A stretch of 64,000 nucleotides of DNA from an uncultured Muribaculaceae bacterium (GTDB lineage: Bacteria > Bacteroidota > Bacteroidia > Bacteroidales > Muribaculaceae), in NCBI GenBank assembly GCA_910587235.1, contig CAJUKD010000005.1:54736-118735 (forward strand). The letters are read 5' to 3'. The notes beneath the pieces are model-generated. The model had not been told where the DNA came from. It was given only the letters and a program-made list of their open reading frames with translations, and did no database searches. Each line of letters opens with the position of its first letter. The stretch's first letter is position 1. Below, one piece after another: positions 35,307-45,000 of this stretch. The position numbers and the translations under genes are program-made.

Positions 35307-36155
35307 TTAAAGAACCACTTTTTCTACCTTGTTGCCCTGACGACGAACGAAGATGCCGTTTTCAGGATTAGCAACGCGGATACCCTGAAGGTTGAAGTAT
35401 TCTACGGGAGCGTTTTCCTCTGCAATCACGCCGGCAACGCCTGCGTCGCCTTCAGAAGAAACGTTGACCATGTCAACAAGCATCCACAGGTTGTCGTGCT
35501 TGTTATTCTTGGCGTAATTGTTGGCCATGTAGATGTTCAGGTACACTTTACCGTTCGCAGGTGCGGTGAAAGTAGTGCCGGCATGGAACATGTCGATGGA
35601 AGCGTTTTCCCATTCAGATCTTCCGGCCAGATTCTCTGTCTTGATTTCCTTGCCGGGACGAGGGTTATTGTTGTCGTCGACTTCGCCGTCATATTCCGAT
35701 ACTGTATAACCGAAGTTGGGGTCGGGAGCCCAGCCACCGCCACATTCTTCTGCGCTCGGGAAACGTGCTGCGACAAGATAGTCGAGGGTGTATTCGGCAC
35801 CGGGAGTAAGATTCTCCACAATCTGGTTGATGGCTACATTGGTCCAGCCATTGTCGTTATATCCTACAAAACGGAGTACATTCAGGTCGTCGTCCGGACG
35901 CATCAGGCCGTCGCCCATCCAGTCGTCGCCGGTAAGGATTTCAAGAACGCCGTTCCATTCGCCGCCTGTGCTGAGCATCCAGCCGGGAAGTTCGGAAAGG
36001 TTGTTCTGCTTGTCCCACGGATCCCATGTATACCCACTGGGAACTGACTGTACATAACCGGGTGCTTCGAAATCACCGTTGACAACTTTGTTTGTGCCTG
36101 CATAAACTGTGTTCACAGCAAAAGCAGCAGCTGCAAAAAGTAAAATCTTTTTCAT
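35307..36155 (-). CDS. Secreted jelly-roll carbohydrate-binding protein with sorting tail
   Basis: A 282-residue exported protein without a catalytic domain. After a signal peptide (1-19) comes one beta-sandwich module (KVVNGDFEAPGYVQ, LSELPGW, EWNGVLEI, LNVLRFVGYNDNGW). It is clearly related to the binding module inside the neighbouring GH16 enzyme, so one was probably copied from the other. The end (EYFNLQGIRV to KVVL) is the same short sorting-like tail. It sits in the position where many PULs encode a SusE/F-type surface glycan-binding protein, and that is its likely job; its fold is not SusE/F and there is no lipobox. Confidence 0.78.
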   Translation of the reverse strand: MKKILLFAAAAFAVNTVYAGTNKVVNGDFEAPGYVQSVPSGYTWDPWDKQNNLSELPGWMLSTGGEWNGVLEILTGDDWMGDGLMRPDDDLNVLRFVGYNDNGWTNVAINQIVENLTPGAEYTLDYLVAARFPSAEECGGGWAPDPNFGYTVSEYDGEVDDNNNPRPGKEIKTENLAGRSEWENASIDMFHAGTTFTAPANGKVYLNIYMANNYAKNNKHDNLWMLVDMVNVSSEGDAGVAGVIAEENAPVEYFNLQGIRVANPENGIFVRRQGNKVEKVVL

Positions 36156-36208
36156 TTCAGTAATGATTTAATTGGTTGATAATATTTATAGTGTTCTGTT
36201 ATTTTTTT

Positions 36209-36238
36209 GCATGGACGCGGAGCTTTCCGCGTCCATGC
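36209..36238 (-). other. Stable intercistronic hairpin after susD
   Basis: Perfect 13-pair stem GCATGGACGCGGA / TCCGCGTCCATGC with a 4-base loop just downstream of the susD stop. On the minus strand it is followed by A residues, not T, so it is not a normal terminator in the direction of the operon. A role in protecting the susCD mRNA end or dividing the transcript is inferred. Confidence 0.55.
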
Positions 36239-36248
36239 GCGATTTTGA

Positions 36249-38366
36249 TTATTGTTCAGCAGGTGTGCTGTGCGTTGTGCCCCAGTATGGATTCTGGTAT
36301 ATTATCGAAGTCGCCGGGTCGCCGCTGGTGGATGTCTGAACGAAATGATCCTCGGCAATAGGACTGAGATAATGAGCCATACGCCAGCTGAATCCGCTGC
36401 GGTACCAGTCGCTTGCGCTCGACACGCGAAGCAGCGAGAAGTACTTGGGATCGCCGTTGAATCCACCTTCCGTATCGCCGGGCGACGATACATTGTTGTC
36501 CGTGGGATCAGCCTGATCATATTTCAGATAGCGGGGTTTACCGGTATTTCCGAGCTGAGTGAACCATTCAAGCATAGGTCCGAAAATCTTTGCACCGTGC
36601 TTGAAGTAACGCTTTGTCTTCAGCTGGTCGAGAGCACGCCAGCGGATAAGGTCGTCCCAACGCATACCTTCGCCGATAAATTCGCAGCGACGCTCGCGGC
36701 GGATATTATAGAGGACTTTCGATGTGATTCTCGAACCGCCTGAATAAAGGCCGAAGTCATGAGTGTACTGCTCTTCAAGATCCATATCTGTGGCATTGAT
36801 GGTGATATTGGCATCGGCGGGCAGTCCGGCGCGGGTACGCAATGCCGACCAATACTTCCAGGCATCGGCATCGAGCTGATCGCCTTTCTTCTCCCAGCAT
36901 GCTTCCATATAGATAAGATAAGCCTCGGCCGCGCGGAAGATAATGGCTGCGCTCAGGTCATGACCGCCACGGCTGTAGTCGGAGATAGTGCTCCAACCTT
37001 TGCCTTTCTGATATCCGGTGGAGGTTGTGAAGTCCACACCACCGCTGACAACAGCGGGAGCCTTGAATTCGGCATCCAGCTTGTTCTTCTTGCCGCAACC
37101 TATGCGCATGTCGGAGTTGTCGGCATACACATATTCATTCGGAGCTTTCATGAACAGACGCCAACGCCAGTCGCGGCCTGTTTTAGTGTCTGTCACGAAA
37201 TCATCGCCCGCGTAGTTCGAACCCGGAGCATAGATGGGCAGGCCGTTGTCCATCAGGAAAGTGTTTGCAAATTCCTGTGTATATCCACGACCGCCTTTTA
37301 TGTACTGGTTCATACAGTGTCCTCCACCTATATCAAGGAGATAGGAACGGTACATAAGGGCTTCGTCGATATTCGAAGGATCCTGCGTTGTGAACATATC
37401 ATAATAGGGGTTTTTCGGGAAAGTTGTAGCCGAAGTACCTATCATCTGCTTGGTATTGTTAGCCAGAGTCGGATGAGCGTCGGCCACAAGCTTGGATTCC
37501 TTCAAGGCCTCGTCGAGGAAGAATTTCACCTCAGCCTCATTGTCGTAGACAAAGTCCTTGTTGTAGTCCATCTTTGCACCCGGCCAGCCTGCTGCTTTGT
37601 CAGGAACAAAGGGCGTAGCGGCAAAATATTTCTCGAAAGTAGCTTCGTAGAGGGCCACACGTGCCTTGAAAAGGCGAGCGACATCTTTTGTGATGCGGTT
37701 GCGTCCGCCGGTAAGCGAACCGTCTGATAACAGTTCGATGGCATCGTCCAGATCTTCAAGTATAAAACGGGCCACCATATTGCGCGGCTGACGCCCGGAA
37801 GCCTTTATCAGCTCTTCCTTGTCAAGTGTTTGAGTATTCTTAACTATAGGAAAATCTCCCAAGGCTCGTAATTTTCCGAAATATTCTACCGCACGGAGCA
37901 TGTGAGCCTCGCCTATATAGTGCTTTATCATTTCTTCAGCACCAGAGATCTGACCGGCTTTGTAACGGGGAACTACGGTTTCAAGAAAATAATTTATATC
38001 ATTAATGGTGTTGAAACTCCATGCACCGCCTTCGTTACCAACGGTATAATACGAAGCTCCGTCAAAAAAACGGTTATCCGTACCATCCTCATTATCCGTA
38101 CCTTTGTCACCGTCCAGAAACGTTGTATAGGAAGAACCACCTATACCGTGGTGCGGGAAAAGATTGGCACCGCGACTGCCATCGACGTCGCTGCCTTTAT
38201 AATAGTTGATAGTGTAGGCTCCAAGTTCTTCGGCCGTCATAAAATATGTTTCAGGCGAAACCTGCGACGGAGGCGTAATGTCCAGATAGTCGTCACAGGA
38301 TCCGAACGCCAGTGCAAATGCCGCAGCCGAAAGCCCGCATGCTAATTTGCTATATATAGTTTTCAT
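36249..38366 (-). CDS. SusD/RagB-family surface glycan-binding lipoprotein
   Basis: A 705-residue lipoprotein: FGSC is the lipobox (Cys at about residue 24), followed by the family start CDDYLDITPPSQVSPETYF. TPR-like helices and the C-terminal DLIRWRALDQLKTKRYF region are typical of SusD. It caps the SusC barrel and delivers oligosaccharides. It is longer than classic SusD (about 550), as is usual for large-substrate systems. Starts 38 bases after susC. Confidence 0.93.
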   Translation of the reverse strand: MKTIYSKLACGLSAAAFALAFGSCDDYLDITPPSQVSPETYFMTAEELGAYTINYYKGSDVDGSRGANLFPHHGIGGSSYTTFLDGDKGTDNEDGTDNRFFDGASYYTVGNEGGAWSFNTINDINYFLETVVPRYKAGQISGAEEMIKHYIGEAHMLRAVEYFGKLRALGDFPIVKNTQTLDKEELIKASGRQPRNMVARFILEDLDDAIELLSDGSLTGGRNRITKDVARLFKARVALYEATFEKYFAATPFVPDKAAGWPGAKMDYNKDFVYDNEAEVKFFLDEALKESKLVADAHPTLANNTKQMIGTSATTFPKNPYYDMFTTQDPSNIDEALMYRSYLLDIGGGHCMNQYIKGGRGYTQEFANTFLMDNGLPIYAPGSNYAGDDFVTDTKTGRDWRWRLFMKAPNEYVYADNSDMRIGCGKKNKLDAEFKAPAVVSGGVDFTTSTGYQKGKGWSTISDYSRGGHDLSAAIIFRAAEAYLIYMEACWEKKGDQLDADAWKYWSALRTRAGLPADANITINATDMDLEEQYTHDFGLYSGGSRITSKVLYNIRRERRCEFIGEGMRWDDLIRWRALDQLKTKRYFKHGAKIFGPMLEWFTQLGNTGKPRYLKYDQADPTDNNVSSPGDTEGGFNGDPKYFSLLRVSSASDWYRSGFSWRMAHYLSPIAEDHFVQTSTSGDPATSIIYQNPYWGTTHSTPAEQ

Positions 38367-38404
38367 TATTTTTGAAAAAGCTGTTGTAAGTCAATTGGGT
38401 TTAT

Positions 38405-41400
38405 TTAGATGTCGATCGTCAGGCCGAATGAATAGGTTCGTGCGATAGGATAGGACGAACCGGATGCCATCTTCGACACTTCAAGCGATTCGGGGTCAAG
38501 CGCTTTTGTAAGCTTGGTCCATGTACAGAGATTTTCACCGGAGAAGAAGATACGCAGGTTTTCAACGAAGAACTTGCGGGTGATTTCTTTGGGAAGCGTG
38601 TAGCCGATCTGGAGATTCTTCAGACGCAGATATGCGGCGTTCTGCAGATAACGGTCCTGGAATTCACGGTTCTTGTTTGTATCGTAGAGAGGACGCGCAT
38701 AGTAGGCATCGCGGTTCTCGCCAAGCAGACTGGTATCGTCACGCCAGTAATCAAGATGGTCTTTAAGGAAGATCGACTCCCAGCGGCCGCCGGATGTAGC
38801 ACCCCAGAATGCGGCACCTTTGCCGTCGGTTCCCGGTCCGCCGTATGGCGAGAAGTAATAGTCGCGCTTGCCGACACCCTGGAAGAATGCCGTCAGGTCA
38901 ATACCTTTCCAGCTTGCATAAAGGTTAAGACCTATGCGATAGCGGGGCTGGTTATTACCGATTTTCTTCAGGTCACCCATATTGTCAAGACCGGTTCCTT
39001 TGGTTATTTGTCCGTCGCCGTCAATGTCGGCATACATTATGTCGCCGGCCTGCCAGTTGGAACCAATCTGATCCTGATTCACCTTGGAAAGATGAGCCTG
39101 CATTTCTTCGTCGGTCTTAGCCACACCCAAAGATGTCAGACCATAAATATCACCGATATATTCACCCGAAGTATATCTTACAGACTGTAAATTATTTGTA
39201 CCGAATAGTCTTTCGGGGTTAGGATATTCAAGAACTTTCGCACGGTCATCGGAGAGATTGAGCTTTGCAGAATAGATGAAATCGCCTATATTATCCTGCC
39301 ATCCGATCTGGAGTTCCCATCCAGAAGTGCGCATCGAAAGCACATTTTCTTGTGGGGGCGTCAAACCAACTACGCCGGGAAGTTTCTGCGCCGGCCCTAT
39401 CATATCCTTATTGTTGCGCCAATAATAGTCGAACGAACCGGTCAGCTTATATTTGAAAAGCGAAAAGTCAATACCGATGTTTGTAGTCCGGATTTTTTCC
39501 CATGTCAAGAGAGGATTTATAAGAGCCGGGAAACTTGCCGTATTCTGCAACATTCCGTTCACAAGCCAATTGCCGCCCTGATTGGTAACGCCTACAATAC
39601 GGTAAGTAGGATACCACCCTTTTGTATTCTGGTTGGAAAGCTGACCGTAAGATGCACGGAGTTTAAGCGAGGGAACAACCTTGCGCAAATCCTCCCAGAA
39701 GTTTTCGCGGTCGATATTCCAGCCTGCCGATGCTGAAGGTGCCCATTCCCAGCGGTGTGCGGCACGGAAACGCGATGAACCGTCGTAACGCAGATTGACT
39801 TCAAGAAGATATTTGCTGTCGTAATCGTAATTGATACGTCCAAAGAAACCGACACTGCGCCACAGATCGTATGCACCGCCAAGGCTGTATGAATCCGAGC
39901 TCGTGGTCAGATCCAGAACGGGATGGTCGGAGGAAAGCATGTCCTGACGGCTGGCATTCATTTTGCGCTGTTTGTTATCTTCAGCCTGGAAACCAAGCAT
40001 CACCTTCATGTTGTTCTTCTCGGCGAAATTGAATGTATAGTCCGAGTAGACATTATAGTTGAGATAAGTGTTGCGGTAAGAGTATTCGTATACGTTATTG
40101 TGGTCACCCGAATCGAAAGCCACGTGTGTGGTTTCCGAGGACAATCCTTCAAGGTCGTCGGCATCATGGGCATATACAATCTGTGAATCCTCATGCGTCC
40201 AGTCGCTATTTACACGGGCATTAAATTCACCTATGATATTCCAACCCTTGAGAGGTGTTATAACGACTTTGAGCTGATTTGAGAATATGTCGTTCTGTTC
40301 TTTATGGCGACCACCGTTCTCAAGATGCTCTATATAGTTGTAGTCAGCTGCTATATAACCGTTGGGGTCATATTTGGGGTTGGTCGGAGCCAGACGACGG
40401 ATTACTTTTTCATAGAAACCGCCTGACATCACCGTAGCTCTGTCGTAGTCGGTACGCATCCATCGGCCGGTGTACTGCACATTCAACCAGGAGAACATCT
40501 GGGCGCTGACCTTACCCATCAGGGAGAAGCGCTCGTAAGTATCGTTACCGTACTTCATAAAACCGCCCTGATCAAGGTAGTTTCCGCTGACATAATATGT
40601 CACTTTCTCGTTACCGCCTGTAAGAGTAAGATTATGTTCCTGTGCGAAAGCGTTCTTCTTATACAGTTCGTCGAGCCAGTTTACATTGGCGAAAGTACCG
40701 CCGCACTCGCCTGTACCCCAGCGGCGCGACTCGCCCTGCCATTTGTTCTCGTATATGAAATTGTCGCTGGCTCCTGTATAATAAGCGTATGCCTGCTCTA
40801 CAAAATCATCGGAGAACTCACGGCTGCCGGGAGAAGTATAGCGTGCCACGTCGTTCAGATAGTTGATGTACTCCCATGAGTCCATCATCTTCATCGGCGT
40901 CAGAGGCTGGTTGAAACGGAAAGAGTTGGAGTAGCGTATCTGTGACTTTCCTGCCGAACCGGCCTTTGTTGTAATCAGAATCACACCAAAAGGAGCGCGC
41001 GAACCGTAGATCGACGATGCTGCGGCGTCCTTGAGCACGGATATGCTTTCGATATCGTTGGGGTTTATGGAATTAATGTCGCCTTCCATGCCGTCGATAA
41101 GAATAAGCGGAGCATCAGACACACCGTCACCAATAGTGGATTTACCACGGATATTTATAGACTTGGATGCGTTAAGTTCACCGCCTGAGCTGGAGTTGCC
41201 GATATTAAGACCGGGAATGACACCCTGAAGAGCGGCAGCGGCATTCTGCACGGGACGGCTGGCGATGTCTTTTGCCGAAGCAGTGCCGACAGAACCGGTC
41301 AGGTTGATACGTTTCTGGGTGGCGAAACCGACAACGACCATTTCATCAAGAATATTGTTGTCGGGCTGCAATGTGACTTCCACCGGTGTTCCGGGAGTGG

Positions 41401-41707
41401 CTTTAATGGTCTGCGTCTTGCAGCCGACATAAGAAATCTCAATGCTCTGTGCCTTCGATGTGCGAAGAACGAAATTGCCGTCGATGTCGGTGACAACGGG
41501 CTGCACATTGGGATCCTTACATTTCACTGTGGCTCCGATAGCAGGTTCACCTTCGTTGTCGAGGACCTTACCTGTTATCGTCGAAGCATGCGCCGTATTT
41601 GCCTGAGGAACCGGCTCGGCCATAACGGGGACAAATCCCGCCGGGGCAAGAGCCGCAGCCGCCAATGCAAACAGACGTGCGGATTGATAGAGTTGTTTTG
41701 ACTTCAT
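38405..41707 (-). CDS. SusC/RagA-family TonB-dependent oligosaccharide transporter
   Basis: A 1100-residue outer-membrane protein. After the signal peptide (about 1-30) come a carboxypeptidase-like domain (TITGKVLDNEGEPAIGATV), the TonB-box/plug (MVVVGFATQKRINLTGSV, then SPAAL-like NAAAALQGVIPGLNI) and the beta barrel ending SFGLTIDI. It imports oligosaccharides with SusD using TonB energy. First gene of the PUL operon, preceded by a 145-nt leader with structured RNA and a TATATTTG -7 box. Confidence 0.95.
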   Translation of the reverse strand: MKSKQLYQSARLFALAAAALAPAGFVPVMAEPVPQANTAHASTITGKVLDNEGEPAIGATVKCKDPNVQPVVTDIDGNFVLRTSKAQSIEISYVGCKTQTIKATPGTPVEVTLQPDNNILDEMVVVGFATQKRINLTGSVGTASAKDIASRPVQNAAAALQGVIPGLNIGNSSSGGELNASKSINIRGKSTIGDGVSDAPLILIDGMEGDINSINPNDIESISVLKDAAASSIYGSRAPFGVILITTKAGSAGKSQIRYSNSFRFNQPLTPMKMMDSWEYINYLNDVARYTSPGSREFSDDFVEQAYAYYTGASDNFIYENKWQGESRRWGTGECGGTFANVNWLDELYKKNAFAQEHNLTLTGGNEKVTYYVSGNYLDQGGFMKYGNDTYERFSLMGKVSAQMFSWLNVQYTGRWMRTDYDRATVMSGGFYEKVIRRLAPTNPKYDPNGYIAADYNYIEHLENGGRHKEQNDIFSNQLKVVITPLKGWNIIGEFNARVNSDWTHEDSQIVYAHDADDLEGLSSETTHVAFDSGDHNNVYEYSYRNTYLNYNVYSDYTFNFAEKNNMKVMLGFQAEDNKQRKMNASRQDMLSSDHPVLDLTTSSDSYSLGGAYDLWRSVGFFGRINYDYDSKYLLEVNLRYDGSSRFRAAHRWEWAPSASAGWNIDRENFWEDLRKVVPSLKLRASYGQLSNQNTKGWYPTYRIVGVTNQGGNWLVNGMLQNTASFPALINPLLTWEKIRTTNIGIDFSLFKYKLTGSFDYYWRNNKDMIGPAQKLPGVVGLTPPQENVLSMRTSGWELQIGWQDNIGDFIYSAKLNLSDDRAKVLEYPNPERLFGTNNLQSVRYTSGEYIGDIYGLTSLGVAKTDEEMQAHLSKVNQDQIGSNWQAGDIMYADIDGDGQITKGTGLDNMGDLKKIGNNQPRYRIGLNLYASWKGIDLTAFFQGVGKRDYYFSPYGGPGTDGKGAAFWGATSGGRWESIFLKDHLDYWRDDTSLLGENRDAYYARPLYDTNKNREFQDRYLQNAAYLRLKNLQIGYTLPKEITRKFFVENLRIFFSGENLCTWTKLTKALDPESLEVSKMASGSSYPIARTYSFGLTIDI

Positions 41708-41755
41708 GGTAAATTATGAAATGTGATTAATCTATAATCAATAATTAAGGTTACA

Positions 41756-41818
41756 ATTCCCGCAAGACCCGAAGGCCGCAGGAGTCAGCAAAAAGGATTG
41801 CGCGGGAATAGCACCCGC
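41756..41818 (-). promoter_or_regulatory. susC leader with mutually exclusive hairpins
   Basis: In the leftward leader RNA, ATTCCCGC (41809-41802) can pair either with GCGGG just before it (41818-41814) or with GCGGGAAT after it (41763-41756). The first hairpin is followed eight bases later by TTTTT. The layout looks like an attenuator or protein/sRNA target, but no terminator function is shown. Confidence 0.4.
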
Positions 41819-41858
41819 AGGCTTCTGTCGTTAAATTTCAGGTTCTGTTTTAACGATG

Positions 41859-41866
41859 CAAATATA
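41859..41866 (-). promoter_or_regulatory. -7 box of the susC operon
   Basis: Minus strand TATATTTG, a perfect Bacteroidetes -7 box. There is no clear TTTG at -33, which is common for promoters that need an activator. Predicted start is near 41852, about 145 nt before the susC ATG. Confidence 0.5.
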
Positions 41867-41971
41867 GACAAGGAGGCGCTCAAGAATGCGGATATTTTTC
41901 GTCCATTAAGAGGGGTTATCTCGTAAATAGGATGCCATTTCCATGCAAAAAGGCAGAAATAAAAATCTTGG

Positions 41972-42006
41972 CCGATTTTACACCTTTTTAATACGAATTT
42001 CACCCC
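41972..42006 (+). promoter_or_regulatory. Direct-repeat operator, copy 1 (upstream of HTCS)
   Basis: Half sites TTTACACC (41977) and TTTCACCC (41998) lie 21 bases apart, two helical turns, as expected for an AraC-type dimer site. The second half lies in TACGAATTTCACCCC, which is identical over 15 bases at 47842-47856; 26 of 35 positions match between the two copies. It ends 23 bases before a TAATTTCG -7-like box. Further TTTCGCC copies occur at 42014 and 42032. Confidence 0.6.
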
Positions 42007-42028
42007 GTACACTTTTCGCCCGTGGTCT

Positions 42029-42036
42029 TAATTTCG
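42029..42036 (+). promoter_or_regulatory. -7-like box of HTCS gene
   Basis: TAATTTCG differs from TAnnTTTG at one position. It is found 23 bases after operator copy 1, the same spacing as at the second copy. It would start transcription near 42043, 52 nt before the HTCS ATG. Confidence 0.4.
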
Positions 42037-42094
42037 CCTCTGTCAAAAATCACCTCCGACAATAAAAAAGAGAGTACTATAAGCGAATCAGACC

Positions 42095-45000
42095 ATGAAA
42101 CGACTAATCATCGCAAGCCTGTCGGTAATTTCTTCAATTATAACATCATTTCCGACCCTCCACGCTTCGATGCCGCCGGCATCTCCGAGTAGCGCATACT
42201 TTAAAACGTTCAACAGCAATCAGGGACTACCGGACAACTCGATAAATGCAATAGAAGAGGATAAACTCGGATTTATCTGGATAGGCACATGGAACGGGCT
42301 GGCCCGCTTCGACGGAAAACGCATGAAATGTTTCCGTCACGAGTCGGACAATCCGTCAAGTCTAACCAACAACATGGTGCGCTCACTGCTTGCCGACGAA
42401 AACGGATTGTGGATAGGAACCGACAACGGTGTGGATTTCTTCAGCTATACCGACGGAATTTTCCACCACTGCCAACGAACTGACGAGGACGGAAACGGTA
42501 CTGTCCCCATACAGCAGAGAATAAGCCGCCTGATAGAAAAGGACGGAAACATACTCGCCCTCGGGATAATGGGCGATATACTGCGTCTTGACAAAACGAG
42601 AAGCGGCAAATCCGGATATCCCGGCCTATTCGTACGAGTGCCTCGCCCGGCAAGACGTCGATATGCCGACATAACGGCATTCACCGACGGACGCATCCTC
42701 GCTCTTTCGAACGAAGGCGTAAGCCTGCTTTCGTCTGACGGGAAACAAGAATTCAGACATACAAGAATACCGGCACGCTTCGACAGCAACATGAACATAT
42801 TCTGCGACACCATGTCAATGCGCCTCTATATCGGGTCAGGAATAGGCGCGCCGGCCAGCATATATGATATAAATGCAGACGGTTTGCTCAGTATCAACAA
42901 CAGTACAGAGGCCGTGGAAGGGCTTATGGACGCCGACTCCGACGGGACAAATGTATTTCTGGCATCCGATGGCGGCGGTCTTTACGTGATCAGGCCCGAC
43001 GGAAGCAATATACACTATACTCCCGACAACTCGTCGCTTCCAGGCGATGCCATCTATGCCGTACACTGCGACCGGCGTGGATATATCTGGTGCGGAACAT
43101 ACCGCCAAGGACTATGCATGTTATCGCCCGAACTTAACCGCTTTACCCTGAATGGCCATAAATCAGGCGCACTATCCTACGACATCGTAACGTCCGTAGT
43201 ACCATATGGCAACAAAATATATCTCGGACTCGACGGCGGAGGAATCGACATCTTCGATCCCGCAAGCGGCCGATCACGCAACATCAATGCGACAAATTCA
43301 GCATTACCGGGCAACAACGTAACTTCTATCGTACACGACGGCTCTACAATATGGGCGACAATATATTCACGAGGACTGGCTGCAATCGATCCACGAACCG
43401 AAAGAATATCTACCTACAGCATAGACAACGGCCACGAAGACAGCAATAAATTATGGGTGATAAACGACGACGGACTCGGAAACATCTGGGTAGGCGGAAA
43501 CTCCTTGCATCTGTTCAACAAAAGGACCCGAAGTTTCAGACTCGTTGACGAATGCGAGGACATAATGGTAATGTCGATTGTCGACGGTGGCTCATATGTC
43601 TGGGTGGCAACACGGCAAAGCGGCATACTCCAGATCGACAAAGCCACACACCGCATAATATCACGATCTTCCGACAGCCCCACATCAGGCGGATTACGCC
43701 TGCCGTCAGCACATGTGGAGTTTATGTTTGTCGATTCGCAGGGCATACTCTGGATATCGCTTGGCAATGAATTTTGTTCGTTCAAACGAGGAAGCGACAA
43801 AGATCTAAAGTTCTACGGAGCGGCAAACGGACTCAGCGATGTCAGAGTCTATAACATGAACGAGGATGCCGATGGCAATCTGTGGGCCGGAACGGCAAAC
43901 GGCCTTTTCCGCTACGTGCGCTCGCGCGATGCTTTCGTACGCCAGGACGACTCGCGTTTTCCCACTACTTTCACACACAATTCCACAGCCATATACGACA
44001 ACAAGATATATTTCGGCACCACGGCAGGACTGCTCAGTGTACCGTTGACACAGGAAAACGTCCTTTCGTATGAAAATAACACAGTATTCACGTCGGTAGA
44101 CATACTTGCCGACGGAAATCCGTCTATACCGCTCTATAGTTTCGGCGGAACTCCGGTCACTCTTGAACACTCACAGAACTTCTTTACCGTTAATTTCACA
44201 GTACCTGAGATGGCCAATCCGGATCAGATTTTCTTTGAGTGCCGTCTTGACGGACTTGAAGATGTATGGCGCAATGTCACGGAAACTCGCTCCGCCACCT
44301 ACACCAATGTGCCTCCGGGAGAATACACGATGCTGGTACGGCACAACACTCCGGACGGCTCTACCGTAAGCCCGGCCGAAATGCCGATAACGATTTTGTC
44401 GCCATGGTACGCAACCACATGGGCACTGATAATGTGGACCGTGTCAGGATGCTGCATTTTCATACTGATGATCATCTTCTGGCGCAAATATCTGCTTGAC
44501 CGTGAAAAAGCCAATATGGCAGAAGTGGAACGCGACGCAGCCCGAAAACTAAACGACAGCAAACTCGACTTCTACGCCAACATAACACATGAATTACGGA
44601 CACCATGTTTCCTGATATCGGCACAGATAGAAGAAATGCTTGATTCCGGACGCCAGAGTATTCCCACGGCAAGCCTAAACGGAATATACCGAAATGCGAC
44701 CAAACTCAACAAACTCATAAACAACATTCTCGATTTCCGCAAGTTCGACTCCGGACATATCAAGCTCAACGGCCGAAGAATAGAATTGATCAGCTTTTTC
44801 AAGGAAATGTCGGTCGACTACGAGCAACTGTGCAGGCAGAAATCGCTGTCCTACACATATGTACACGAAGATACGCCCGTTGAAGGAGTATTCGATCCCG
44901 ACAAACTTGAGATGATCGCCACCAATCTTGTTTCAAACGCCTATAAATACACTCCCGACGGCGGTTCTGTCACCCTGTCAGTACGTTGCATTGGCGACGA

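Noticed and set aside
36209..36238. Hairpin after susD considered as operon terminator
   Set aside because: On the coding strand it is followed by A residues rather than T, and genes of the same locus continue downstream.
36759..37727. 322-residue open frame opposite susD
   Set aside because: Antisense shadow of a well-supported SusD gene; no domain or promoter.
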